In this document: piece by piece, positions 26,013 through 36,396 of the stretch
Numbering within the stretch: position 1 is the stretch's first letter
Layout: each line of letters opens with the position of its first letter
NCBI RefSeq assembly: GCF_003594875.1
Contig: NZ_QZEY01000006.1
Coordinates: forward strand, 124,001 to 188,000
DNA from: Bailinhaonella thermotolerans
GTDB taxonomy: Bacteria > Actinomycetota > Actinomycetes > Streptosporangiales > Streptosporangiaceae
DNA: 64,000 bases
Direction: 5' to 3'
The notes under the pieces: generated by a model
The model's input: only the letters and a program-made list of their open reading frames with translations
Database searches by the model: none
Told to the model about the DNA's origin: nothing
Made by a program: the position numbers and the translations under genes

Positions 26013-26136
26013 CCCGCCCGGACCTTCCGAACCGCCCGGACCTTCCGAACCGCCCTGCCCTTCTGACCCGCCCGGACCTTCCGATCCGCCCTGGCCTTCC
26101 GGTCCGGCCCGCCGAACGAGTTGTGAGGAGTACGTC
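26013..26136. repeat. Repetitive cydA-cydB spacer
   Basis: The 124-bp spacer contains about five imperfect 18-bp copies resembling CGCCCGGACCTTCCGAAC before a cydB ribosome-binding site (GTGAGGAG). Such slippage-prone spacers recur between genes in this window. Confidence 0.75.
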
Positions 26137-27009
26137 GTGGACGTCGTCTGGCCGTCGCTGTTCGGCCTTCTGCTGGCCGGCTACTTCGCCCTGGAGGGCT
26201 TCGACATCGGCGTGGGCCTGCTCCTGCCCGTGCTCGCCCGCACGCCGGAGCGCCGCGACCGGCTGATCGCGGCCGTGGGGCCGTTCCTGCTGGCCAACGA
26301 GATCTGGCTGGTCGCCCTCGCGGGCGTGTTCGTCGGGGTCTTCCCCGTCCTCGAAGGCGAGGTGCTGAGCGGCCTCTACCCCGCGTTCGTGGCCCTCCTG
26401 CTCTCCTGGGTCGTGCGGGACGCGGGCTTCTGGTTCCGCCTGCGCGAGAAGAGCCCGGCCTGGCGGCGCACGTGGGAGGCCGCCGTCGTCGCCGGCAGCG
26501 CCGGGCTCACCCTGAGCTGGGGCTTCATCCTCTCCGGCGCGATCGGGGGCGGCCTTCTCACCGGCGTGGCCTACGGCGCCGCCCTGGCCGCCCTCTTCGC
26601 CGCCCACGGGACCGGGTTCGCCGCCCGCCGGCTGCCCGCCCCCGGCGGCGGGCCCGATCCGCTGGCCGGGGCCGTCGCCCGGCGCGCCGCGCTCCCCGCC
26701 GTGCTCCTGACCGCGGTGGCCGCCGTCCCGGTCGTCCTCGCCCACCCCGGGGCGTGGCCCGCGGCCGTGCTCGCGGTGGCCGCCGCCCTCCTCGCCACGC
26801 GTTCCTTCCCCGCCACCGCCCTGGCGGCGGCCGCGCCCGCGCTGGCCACCTTCGGCGCGCTCCTGCCGTACCTCCTCGCGCACACCGCGAGCGCCTCCAC
26901 CCTCGGCGCGATGTCGCTGGTCGCCCTCCCCCTCCTCCCCTTCATGGCGGCCGCGCAGTGGTGGGTGTGGCGAGCCTTCCGCACGCCGGTGGCCCGCTCC
27001 TTCTTCTGA
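26137..27009 (+). CDS. cydB: Cytochrome bd quinol oxidase subunit II
   Basis: 290 residues, GTG start 7 bases after GAGGAG. Eight or so transmembrane segments; begins with WPSLFGLLLAGYFALEGFDI and GVGLLLPVLART, the CydB/AppB/CioB signature, with VGPFLLANEIWLVALAGVF next. It is shorter than E. coli CydB (379 residues) mainly in the C-terminal half, as in many actinobacteria. It pairs with CydA; the 124-bp repetitive spacer is long for an operon, but no terminator is evident in it. Confidence 0.94.
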   Translation: MDVVWPSLFGLLLAGYFALEGFDIGVGLLLPVLARTPERRDRLIAAVGPFLLANEIWLVALAGVFVGVFPVLEGEVLSGLYPAFVALLLSWVVRDAGFWFRLREKSPAWRRTWEAAVVAGSAGLTLSWGFILSGAIGGGLLTGVAYGAALAALFAAHGTGFAARRLPAPGGGPDPLAGAVARRAALPAVLLTAVAAVPVVLAHPGAWPAAVLAVAAALLATRSFPATALAAAAPALATFGALLPYLLAHTASASTLGAMSLVALPLLPFMAAAQWWVWRAFRTPVARSFF

Positions 27010-27029
27010 CGCGGCCCGGGGCTCGGCGG

Positions 27030-28304
27030 CTAGTCGCAGGCGATGCCGTCGCCGTCGCGGTCCAGGTCGTAGACGTCCTCGCCGATCACGCGGACCGGCC
27101 CGGAGACATAGGCCGGGCCGTTGCCGCCCCCGCCCGCGCAGTCGACGTCGCTGGCGATGGGGACGCACGCGCCGCCGTAGTTCGGGTGGCACCGGGGGGC
27201 CTGGGGCCGCTTGGTACCGACGACGACGATCTGGGTGACGGGCTTCCTCGTGACCGTCTCCCCCAGCAGCTTGCGGCCCTTGCTCACGCCGTTCTCGACG
27301 GTGACCTCGTACCTGAGGGTCCTGACCCCCGGGACGCCGCGCCGCCTCACCTTCGTGACGCCCTCGGCGAGCGCGGGGTCCCGCACCCTCCTGACCGGGA
27401 AGGGGATCTTCCTGGTCTCCGTGACGGTGCGCGTCTCGGAGGCCGGCGTCACCGGGGCCGACGCGGCGGGCGAGGCGGCGGCGGACGCGGACTGCGGCTC
27501 GGCGGCCGGGGACGACGACGAGCGGTCGGCGGCCAGGCTCGGCTCGGCGGCCGGCGGGTCGGGGGCCAGCGCCCCGGCGATGAGCAGGATCACCACCACC
27601 ACGGCGACGGCGGCGCCCACGATCGCGCCCATCGGCGCGGGCGCCTCGTCCGGCCGGGCCGGGGGCGGCGGCTGCGGGCGGGCGCGCCGGCAGGCGTCGA
27701 GCAGGCGCTCCAGGTGGGCGACGAACCCCGCGCGGTCGCCGGCGTGCTCGGCCAGGCCGAGCGTGCAGGCGAAGCGGAACCCGGCGGCGTCGCCGGGGTC
27801 GAGCAGGATCCCGGACACCTTCTTCCGGTTGCCGACCCGCATCAGCGTGTACGGCAGGCGCGGGTCGTGGTGGAGGCCGATGAGCTTGGCGTACGACCAT
27901 TCGCGGTTGGCGCGCGCCCCCTGGAAGATCACGCGGCGGTCGGTCACGATCACGGTGCCCTGGTCGCGTACGGCGGGCGGGGGCGGCCCGGACGCGGCCC
28001 GCAGGCGTACGGTCTCCAGCGAGAAGCCCGCGTGGCCGACGCCTTCGAGGGGCCCGGGGGCGGCCGGCTCCACCATCGCGGCACGCGGGCAGGCCCAGCG
28101 CGGGGTCTCGCCGCGCCGCAGGTCGGCGGGGTGCGGGAGGCGGGCGGGCCGCGGCGAGCGCGCGGCCTCGGCCATCGCCCGCAGTTCCGCCTCGTCGGCC
28201 TGCCACCGGGCGAGGGCCGCCGCGTGGGCCTGCTGCCGCCGGTGGTTCTCACGTTCGGCCCAGCGGGCCCGCCGCCCGCCGGCCGGAGCCGTACGCTGCT
28301 CCAT
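27030..28304 (-). CDS. G5 and excalibur domain membrane protein
   Basis: 424 residues from ATG 28304, with GGGAG seven bases upstream. Order: charged helical N-terminus (about 1-70), a PH-like/GRAM-like region (GTVIVTDRRVIFQGARANRE, about 115-215), a Pro-rich stretch, one transmembrane helix (GAIVGAAVAVVVVILLIAGA), an Ala/Ser/Pro-rich linker, a G5 domain (VRRVRD ... RTLRYEVTVENGVSKGRKLL), and a C-terminal excalibur calcium-binding motif DLDRDGDGIACD. G5 and excalibur modules occur in surface proteins of Gram-positives that touch the cell wall. A cytoplasmic PH-like half and an external G5-excalibur half suggest an envelope-anchored protein; function unknown. Confidence 0.85.
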   Translation of the reverse strand: MEQRTAPAGGRRARWAERENHRRQQAHAAALARWQADEAELRAMAEAARSPRPARLPHPADLRRGETPRWACPRAAMVEPAAPGPLEGVGHAGFSLETVRLRAASGPPPPAVRDQGTVIVTDRRVIFQGARANREWSYAKLIGLHHDPRLPYTLMRVGNRKKVSGILLDPGDAAGFRFACTLGLAEHAGDRAGFVAHLERLLDACRRARPQPPPPARPDEAPAPMGAIVGAAVAVVVVILLIAGALAPDPPAAEPSLAADRSSSSPAAEPQSASAAASPAASAPVTPASETRTVTETRKIPFPVRRVRDPALAEGVTKVRRRGVPGVRTLRYEVTVENGVSKGRKLLGETVTRKPVTQIVVVGTKRPQAPRCHPNYGGACVPIASDVDCAGGGGNGPAYVSGPVRVIGEDVYDLDRDGDGIACD

Positions 28305-28540
28305 GATCCGCTCCCTCAACGCCGACCGAGCGCGAAACATGATCACGGGCAGTCGGGGAGATCAGCACCACATTGCTCACTGGCGCACCTGGCATCCCAG
28401 TATGACGCCGGACAGCCCTTTCCACCGCATCATTCGCCTATTTCACGAACACCGGGATTAAGGATGTTTCCCCAGGCCGTAATACCTTTTCCGGCGATTC
28501 CACATCCCCCGCCCCTCGCCCCCTCACCCTCCCCCTCGTC

Positions 28541-28589
28541 GTGATCATGCAGTTTTAAGCACAGGGTGTGCTTAAAACTGCATGATCAC
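28541..28589. repeat. 49-bp palindromic element, copy 2 (perfect)
   Basis: Perfect 23-bp inverted repeat around GGG; the arm core is GCAGTTTTAAGCACA and the ends are GTGATCAT/ATGATCAC. Beyond one mismatch and a G-T pair, the flanks CTCG/CGAG add four more pairs. Its AT-rich arms stand out against the surrounding DNA. Copy 1 is at 1574-1622. Confidence 0.92.
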
Positions 28590-28649
28590 CGCGAGGAAAG
28601 GGCTCCCGGGGGTGAGGGCCGCAGGGGAAACGGGCGCCGGAGGCGGGGC

Positions 28650-28925
28650 CGCGCGAGGAGGGGCACCGGGGTGCGGCCGGGGCGAGGAGGGAGCTCCGAG
28701 GTCTGGCCGCGTGAGGGGGCGGTGCCGGGGATGTGGCCGGGCGAGGGGGCGGTGCCGGGGATGTGGCCGGGCGAGGGGGCGGTGCCGGGGATGTGGCCGG
28801 GCGAGGAGAGGCACCGGGGGTGAGGCCGGACGAGGAGAGGGCGCCGGGGGCGGGGGCGGGCGAGGAGGGAGCGCCGAGGTTCTGGGCGGGCGAGGAGGCG
28901 GTGCCGGGGGCGGGCGAGGAGGGTG
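28650..28925. repeat. Degenerate 30-bp G-rich tandem repeats
   Basis: About nine units of period 30. The unit at 28741-28770 is repeated exactly at 28771-28800, and the one before differs by one base; units diverge toward both ends. The plus strand is strongly G-rich (runs GAGGGGGCGGTGCCGGGG), the minus strand C-rich. Confidence 0.88.
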
Positions 28926-28961
28926 TCTCTGGCGGAGGGGTGGGCGGGCCCGGCTAAGGGG

Positions 28962-29444
28962 TCAGGGGAGGGGCCGGAGGTAGCGGATGGCGGGGCGGCC
29001 GTCCAGGTCGAATTCGGCGACCGGGCGGAAGCCGGTGCGCTCCAGGACGCGGCGGGAGCCGATGTTGTCGAGGTTGGTCACGGCGCGCAGTTCGCGCAGG
29101 CCGTACTCCCCGGAGGCCAGCGCGAACACGCGGAGCACGCCCTCGGTGGCGAGTCCGCGCCCGGCGGCCTTTTCCGCGATCCGGTATCCCAGTTCCGCGG
29201 AACCCTCCGCCAGGTCGATGAGATTGATGCGCCCCAGGATCTCCCCCGCCGGATCCACCAGCACGTGGAACCGGATCGTCCCCGTCTCCTGCTCCTCCAG
29301 CAGGGCCCGGTGGCGCTCCTCGAACTCCGCGAAGTACGCGTCCCCCCGGTCGGGGATCGACGCCGCGAAGTAGGCGCGGTTCTCCAGTTCGAAGGCGAGC
29401 AGCGCCGCCGCGTGGTCGGCCCGGAGCGGTTCCAGCGAGATCAT
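28962..29444 (-). CDS. GNAT-family N-acetyltransferase (RimJ/RimL-like)
   Basis: 160 residues, beginning ISLEPLRADHAAALLAFE. The acetyl-CoA binding motif is YRIAEKAAGRGLATEGV, followed by LRAVTNLDNIGSRRVLERTG, the signature of the RimJ/RimL group that acetylates protein N-termini or small amines. Substrate unknown. It lies 154 bp downstream of lon on the same strand, behind a strong hairpin, so it probably has its own promoter. Confidence 0.9.
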   Translation of the reverse strand: MISLEPLRADHAAALLAFELENRAYFAASIPDRGDAYFAEFEERHRALLEEQETGTIRFHVLVDPAGEILGRINLIDLAEGSAELGYRIAEKAAGRGLATEGVLRVFALASGEYGLRELRAVTNLDNIGSRRVLERTGFRPVAEFDLDGRPAIRYLRPLP

Positions 29445-29480
29445 CAGGTCACCTTAGCGGCTTCGAACAGGGCATGAGGA

Positions 29481-29520
29481 CGCCGCCCCGTGTGGGTTCC
29501 CCCTTCCACACGGGGCGGCG
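29481..29520 (-). terminator. Terminator of lon
   Basis: Perfect 15-bp stem CGCCGCCCCGTGTGG (29481-29495) with 29506-29520 and a 10-nt loop, about 80 bp beyond the lon stop. Confidence 0.8.
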
Positions 29521-29598
29521 CGTTCTCGGGCGGCTCGCCGTACGGCGGGCCGGCGCGGCGGGCGCGGCGGGCGCGGAAGGCGCTCGCCGCGCCCCGGG

Positions 29599-31992
<2,394 letters not shown>

Positions 31993-32004
31993 AGTCCATC
32001 CTCA

Positions 32005-32025
32005 CTTGAGTCTGATTGGCTCAAG
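32005..32025. promoter_or_regulatory. HAIR-like HspR operator upstream of lon
   Basis: CTTGAGT-N7-GCTCAAG matches the HspR-associated inverted repeat consensus CTTGAGT-N7-ACTCAAG with a single mismatch. It begins 12 bp before the lon start, where a bound repressor would block initiation. The same site overlaps the side of the divergent kinase gene but is ~190 bp from it. Confidence 0.85.
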
Positions 32026-32216
32026 TTGTTTCAGTCCCGCATTGTTCCCGAAGTTGCGCCTGTTCGCTGTAAGCGATCTCAGCCCCGGGCGGATACCCCC
32101 TACAGCCATCCCACCCCCGCCCCTATTCCGGCGGTCCCGTCACCCTTTCGGGTGACCCGCCGGGATCACCCTCAGGGGGCACGCGCACCCCGGCATGTCC
32201 GGCATATGCTGCTGCG

Positions 32217-33515
32217 GTGTTTGGCGTGCCCGAGTTCGCGGTACGGCTGGCGCGCCCGTTCGCGGAGGCCCTGGCGACGGGAGAGGCGGATCCCGCGCCG
32301 TCCCCGTCCGGCTGGGGGTCCGTCCAGGTGCCGCGGTCGCCCCGGCTGCTGGGGCGCCGCCTCGACGTCCTGACGGCGTTCGAGGCCGTGGTCGCCTGCC
32401 TGGTCTTCCTGGTCACCTTCAACAGCCTGGCGGCCACGCAGAACGGCCTGACGCCTTACTGGGAGCGGACAGGGATCGGGCCGCCGTGGAGCGATCTCAC
32501 CTTCGCGCTCGTGGCGCTGGCCGGATCGGCCCCGCTGGTGTTGCGCCGCCGGTGGCCGCTCGGAGCCTGGCGGGTGGCCCTCGCCGGGATCGCGATGTCC
32601 GGGTGGGTGAACAAGTCCCTCTTCCAGATGTACGACGTTCTCGTCATCGGCGTCTACCTGCTGTGCCTGTACACCCTCGCCGCCCGCTGCCAGCGGCGGA
32701 TCACCGTCGCCGCCTGGTCCGCCTCGGTGATCGGCACCTTCGTGATTCACCCGATCTCGCTGCCGATCGCGGTGCTCGTGCTCACCCCGATCGCCCTGCT
32801 CGGCTACAACGTGCGCGTACGGCGTTCCGCCCAGGTGCGGCTGGCCGAGCAGCGGCGGGCCACGGAGGAGGCGCGGGCGGCGGGAGCCGTACTGGAGGAG
32901 CGGGCCAGGATCGCGCGGGAGCTGCACGACGTGGTCGCGCACCACATGTCGGTGATCGCGATTCAGGCGGAGGCGACGCCGCTGAGCGCCCGGGACGACC
33001 CGGAGAAGCTGAAGGCGGGGCTGGCGGAGATCCGGACGATGTCGCTGGAGGCGCTGACCGAGATGCGGCGGGTGCTCGGGGTGCTGCGTGACGGCGACGG
33101 GACGGGCGACACGGCTCCGCAGCCGGGGCTGGACAGGATCGCGGAGCTCGTGGAGACGGCGCGGGGCGCGGGGCTCGACGTGACCGCGCGCGTCTCGGGG
33201 CCGGAGCGTGAGGTGCCGCCCGGGGTGGGGCTGTCGGCCTACCGGATCGTGCAGGAGTCGCTGAGCAACGCCATGCGGCACGCTCCCGGCTCCCGGGTGC
33301 TGGTGCACGTGCTGCACGGGCGCGGGCACCTGCGGCTGCGCGTGGAGAACGGACCGCCTGCGGCCGAACCCGCCCCGCCCGCGCCGGGGACCGGGCACGG
33401 GCTGGTCGGGATGCGGGAGCGGGCCGCGATGCTGGGCGGGAGCGTGACCGCCGGGCCCCGCGCGGACGGCGGGTTCGTCGTCACCGCTACGCTCCCCCTC
33501 CAGGAGGGCGAATGA
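32217..33515 (+). CDS. Sensor histidine kinase, HisKA_3 type
   Basis: 432 residues, GTG start. A ~50-residue cytoplasmic N-terminus precedes four or five hydrophobic segments (about 52-200). The phosphoacceptor helix RIARELHDVVAHHMSVIAIQ places the His at 237; the HATPase domain has VQESLSNAMRHA and GHGLVGMRERAAMLGGSV. The stop overlaps the downstream regulator start. It is a paralogue-type match to the kinase at 6958-8190, but the sensor regions are not alike. Signal unknown. Confidence 0.95.
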   Translation: MFGVPEFAVRLARPFAEALATGEADPAPSPSGWGSVQVPRSPRLLGRRLDVLTAFEAVVACLVFLVTFNSLAATQNGLTPYWERTGIGPPWSDLTFALVALAGSAPLVLRRRWPLGAWRVALAGIAMSGWVNKSLFQMYDVLVIGVYLLCLYTLAARCQRRITVAAWSASVIGTFVIHPISLPIAVLVLTPIALLGYNVRVRRSAQVRLAEQRRATEEARAAGAVLEERARIARELHDVVAHHMSVIAIQAEATPLSARDDPEKLKAGLAEIRTMSLEALTEMRRVLGVLRDGDGTGDTAPQPGLDRIAELVETARGAGLDVTARVSGPEREVPPGVGLSAYRIVQESLSNAMRHAPGSRVLVHVLHGRGHLRLRVENGPPAAEPAPPAPGTGHGLVGMRERAAMLGGSVTAGPRADGGFVVTATLPLQEGE

Positions 33516-34261
33516 CGATCCGGGTGCTGATCGCGGACGACCAGGGCATGGTGCGGACGGGGTTCCGCGTGTTCCTGGGCACGCAGCCGGACATCGAGGT
33601 CGTGGGCGAGGCGGCCAACGGCGAGGAGGCCGTGCGGGCGGTCGCCGAGCTGACTCCCGACGTGGTGCTCATGGACGTGCGGATGCCGGTCATGGACGGC
33701 CTGGCGGCCACCCGCGCCATCCTCGGCCCACGCGAAAGCGAGGGCACAGCCGAGGGCGCAGCCGGGGGCACAGCCGGGGGCGGGGACGCGGGCGGGAGCG
33801 GGGACGCGGGCCGGAACGGCGGCGGCCCGGTCCGGGTGCTGATCCTGACCACCTTCGACCTGGACGACTACGTGTACGAGGCGCTGCGGGCGGGGGCGAG
33901 CGGGTTCCTGCTCAAGGACGCGTCCGCGCAGCAGCTCGCCGAGGCCGTGCGCGTGGTCGCCGCCGGGGACGCGCTGATCGCGCCCTCGGTGACGCGGCGG
34001 CTGATCGCGGAGTTCTCCCGCCTCGGAGCCCGGCGCGCCCCGGCGCGGCAGCGGCCGGCGGCGCTGACCGAGCGCGAGAGCGAGGTGCTGGGGCTGGTCG
34101 CGCAGGGCCTGTCCAACCAGGAGATCGCGGCCGAGCTGGTCGTCTCGGACCAGACCGTCAAGACCCACGTCGCGCGCGTCCTGGCCAAGCTGGGCCTGCG
34201 CGACCGCGCCCAGGCGATCGTCTACGCCTACGAGACCGGCCTCGTCAGGCCCGGGGAGTAG
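33512..34261 (+). CDS. NarL/LuxR-family response regulator with Gly-rich insertion
   Basis: 249 residues, ATGA overlap with the kinase gene. Receiver domain with Asp10 and phospho-acceptor Asp55 (VVLMDVRMPVMDG); LuxR helix-turn-helix in ALTERESEVLGLVAQGLSNQ and DQTVKTHVARVLAKLGLRDR. Residues about 72-106 are a low-complexity Gly/Ala/Glu insertion (EGAAGGTAGGGDAGGSGD) between the phosphorylation loop and the next strand VRVLILTTFDLDD. The insertion is in frame and would be a surface loop; typical NarL proteins are ~215 residues. Confidence 0.95.
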   Translation: MTIRVLIADDQGMVRTGFRVFLGTQPDIEVVGEAANGEEAVRAVAELTPDVVLMDVRMPVMDGLAATRAILGPRESEGTAEGAAGGTAGGGDAGGSGDAGRNGGGPVRVLILTTFDLDDYVYEALRAGASGFLLKDASAQQLAEAVRVVAAGDALIAPSVTRRLIAEFSRLGARRAPARQRPAALTERESEVLGLVAQGLSNQEIAAELVVSDQTVKTHVARVLAKLGLRDRAQAIVYAYETGLVRPGE

Positions 34262-34273
34262 CCGCGGGTCTCA

Positions 34274-34301
34274 CCCGCGTCACCCGCGCGGGTGACGCGG
34301 G
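34274..34301 (+). terminator. Perfect 28-bp palindrome after the response regulator
   Basis: CCCGCGTCACCCGC with its exact complement immediately following, starting 13 bp after the stop. It would form a stable hairpin with a tetraloop and likely ends the two-component transcript. A protein-binding role cannot be excluded. Confidence 0.65.
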
Positions 34302-34357
34302 GATTGCGCCCTCGCGGGGGACGCGGGCGAGGCCCCCCGATTCCTAGCTTTTCCGTC

Positions 34358-35131
34358 GTGACCAGCCATGACAGGAAGAGCCCGGCCCGTCCCCGGTTCC
34401 TCGCCGGCGCCCTGATCGCGCTGCCCGTCCTGGCGGCGGTCGCGCCCCCCGCACCGGATCCCGGCGACGCCGTACGGCGGGAACGCCGGGTCGAGGTGGT
34501 CGGGGACGCCGCCACCGCCGACCGGGTCGTGGTGGTCGTGCCCGGCTCGGACATGACCACGCGCACCTTCGACCGCCAGCTCCGCGACGCCCGCGCGCTG
34601 TACGGCGAGGCCCTGCGGCAGGACCCGTCCGCGCGGCTCGCGGTGGTCGCCTGGCTCGGCTACACCACGCCCCGCGCCAAGAGCGCCGAGATCCTGACGG
34701 ACGCGATGGCGGCGCCGGGCGCGGACGCGCTGCGGCGCTACGTGCGGGGCTTCGCGTCCTCCTCGCGGGCCCGGATCGGGCTGCTGTGCCACAGTTACGG
34801 CTCGGTGGTCTGCGCGAAGGGCCTGCGCGGCCTGCCGGTGACCGACGTGGCGTTCTTCGGCAGCCCCGGCACCGGCGTGGACACCGCCGCGGACCTGGGC
34901 ACCACGGCGCGCGTGTGGGCGGGCCGGGGGACCTCGGACTGGATCCGCCTCGTGCCGAACGTCCGGCTGGGCGGGGTCGGGTTCGGCGCCGACCCGACCT
35001 CGCGGGAGTACGGCGCGGGGGTCTTCGACGCCGGCGACGCCGGGCACAGCGGCTACTTCGCCCCGGGCTCCCCCGCCCTCGCCAGCCTCGCCCGGATCGC
35101 GCTGGGCCGTACCCCGGAGGCGGCCCGATGA
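34358..35131 (+). CDS. Exported alpha/beta hydrolase (DUF1023-like)
   Basis: 257 residues from GTG 34358. The N-terminus has Arg/Lys residues followed by the hydrophobic stretch FLAGALIALPVLAAVAPPAP, a signal peptide or anchor. The fold continues with VVVVVPGSDMTTRTFDRQL and the nucleophile motif LCHSYGS (Ser146), close to the H-S-Y-G pattern of the DUF1023 esterase-like family. Substrate unknown. TAGCTT at 34346-34351 ends six bases before the GTG and no ribosome-binding site is seen, so the gene may be leaderless (inference). Its stop overlaps the following acyltransferase gene, implying one operon. Confidence 0.85.
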   Translation: MTSHDRKSPARPRFLAGALIALPVLAAVAPPAPDPGDAVRRERRVEVVGDAATADRVVVVVPGSDMTTRTFDRQLRDARALYGEALRQDPSARLAVVAWLGYTTPRAKSAEILTDAMAAPGADALRRYVRGFASSSRARIGLLCHSYGSVVCAKGLRGLPVTDVAFFGSPGTGVDTAADLGTTARVWAGRGTSDWIRLVPNVRLGGVGFGADPTSREYGAGVFDAGDAGHSGYFAPGSPALASLARIALGRTPEAAR

Positions 35132-36297
35132 CCGGGCCCCGGCCCGCTGCCCCCTCCCGGAGCGGCGGCGGGGCGCGGCGGGGCGTGCGCGAGGTCCTCG
35201 GCGGGATCGCGGAGGCGACGCCGGCGGGGCGGGACCGGGGCGTGGACGCGCTGCGGGCGGCGGCGATCCTGGGCGTCGTCCTCGGGCACTGGCTGGTCAG
35301 CGCGTTCCGGCCCGCCGCCGGAGGCGGCCACCTGACGGACAGTCCCCTGGCCCACATGCCGGAGCTGTCGCCCGTGTCGTGGGCGCTGCAGACGCTGGCC
35401 GTGTTCTTCTTCGTCGGCGGATACGTCGCGACCCGCGGGGTCCGCGGGGTCCGCGCGGCCGTGCCGTACCGCGACTGGGTGGCGGCGCGATGGTCGCGGC
35501 TGACGCGGCCGGTCGTGCCGCTGCTGGCGGCGTGGGGGGCGCTGCTGGCGGCGATGGCGTACGCCGGGGTCCCGGCCACGACCATGCGCGCGATGGCGAT
35601 GACGGGGCTGGGGCCGCTGTGGTTCGTCGCGGTGTACGTCCTGGTCACGGTGTGCACGCCGATGCTCATCCGGGCGCCGCGCGGGGTGGTCGCCGCCTCG
35701 ATGGCCGGCGTCGTGCTCGTGTCGGACGTCGCGCGGTTCGGGGCCGGCGGGCCCGCCTGGGCCGGGGCGGTGAACGTGGTCGCCGGGTGGCTGGTGCCGT
35801 ACGCCCTGGGGAGCGACCTGGCGCGCGGCGGGCTGGGCGGGCGGCGGGCGGCGTGGGGGCTGTTCCTCGGCGGGGCGGCCGTCACGGGCGCGCTGATCAC
35901 GTGGTTCGGCTATCCGGCGAGCATGGTGGGCGTGACGGGGGCGCGGGTGTCGAACCTGGATCCGCCGTCGCTGGCCGCCGTCGCCTTCGGGTCCGCCCAG
36001 GCCGGGCTGGCGCTGCTGCTCCGGGAGCCGCTGGCCCGGCTCATGCGGCGGCCCCGCCTGTGGGGCGCCGTGGCGCTGGCGAACCTCGCGGCGATGCCGG
36101 TGTTCCTGTGGCACCAGTCCGTGCTGGTCCTGGCCGTGCTGGTGACGCTCCCCGGCGCCCCGCTGCCGGGCCTGCACGCCGCGCCCGACTCGCCCGACTG
36201 GATCGCCGCGCGGCTGGCGCTGCTGCCGGTGTTCGCGCTCGGGCTGGCCGCGGTCGCGGCGGTCTCGCTGCGGCGCACGGCCCGGCCGTTCCTATGA
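35128..36297 (+). CDS. Integral membrane acyltransferase 3 family protein
   Basis: 389 residues with about ten transmembrane helices. The start of the conserved region is DRGVDALRAAAILGVVLGHW, where the His near the first helix is the expected catalytic residue; RWSRLTRPVVPLLAAW and FLWHQSVLVLAVLVTL are also typical. Family members O-acylate cell-surface sugars, antibiotics or peptidoglycan. ATG overlaps the hydrolase stop (ATGA), so an exported hydrolase and a membrane acyltransferase act together or in opposition on an envelope substrate (inference). Confidence 0.88.
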   Translation: MTGPRPAAPSRSGGGARRGVREVLGGIAEATPAGRDRGVDALRAAAILGVVLGHWLVSAFRPAAGGGHLTDSPLAHMPELSPVSWALQTLAVFFFVGGYVATRGVRGVRAAVPYRDWVAARWSRLTRPVVPLLAAWGALLAAMAYAGVPATTMRAMAMTGLGPLWFVAVYVLVTVCTPMLIRAPRGVVAASMAGVVLVSDVARFGAGGPAWAGAVNVVAGWLVPYALGSDLARGGLGGRRAAWGLFLGGAAVTGALITWFGYPASMVGVTGARVSNLDPPSLAAVAFGSAQAGLALLLREPLARLMRRPRLWGAVALANLAAMPVFLWHQSVLVLAVLVTLPGAPLPGLHAAPDSPDWIAARLALLPVFALGLAAVAAVSLRRTARPFL

Positions 36298-36309
36298 CGA
36301 CGTTTATAT

Positions 36310-36364
36310 GACGACGTGTCGTCACCATCTTGCGAGGCCCTCCAGGTTTTGCGACACTGTGTCG
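36310..36364. promoter_or_regulatory. Two short palindromes upstream of heme oxygenase
   Basis: GACGAC-GT-GTCGTC (36310-36323) and CGACAC-T-GTGTCG (36352-36364) share the half-site GTGTCG/CGACAC-like sequence and lie 74 and 33 bp before the heme oxygenase start. They may be operators, for the nearby TetR protein or an iron/heme regulator; no known consensus is matched convincingly. Confidence 0.4.
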
Positions 36365-36396
36365 TGAAACGCGCGGCGAGGCGGGAGGAGTCGATC

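Larger units (their letters stand above)
28305..28961. other. 657-bp gene-free region
   Basis: Between the G5 gene start and the GNAT gene stop. It contains the second 49-bp palindrome (28541-28589) and the degenerate 30-bp G-rich tandem repeats (28650-28925). The promoter of the G5 gene should lie in the first ~150 bases. No reading frame here has convincing codon usage. Confidence 0.75.
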
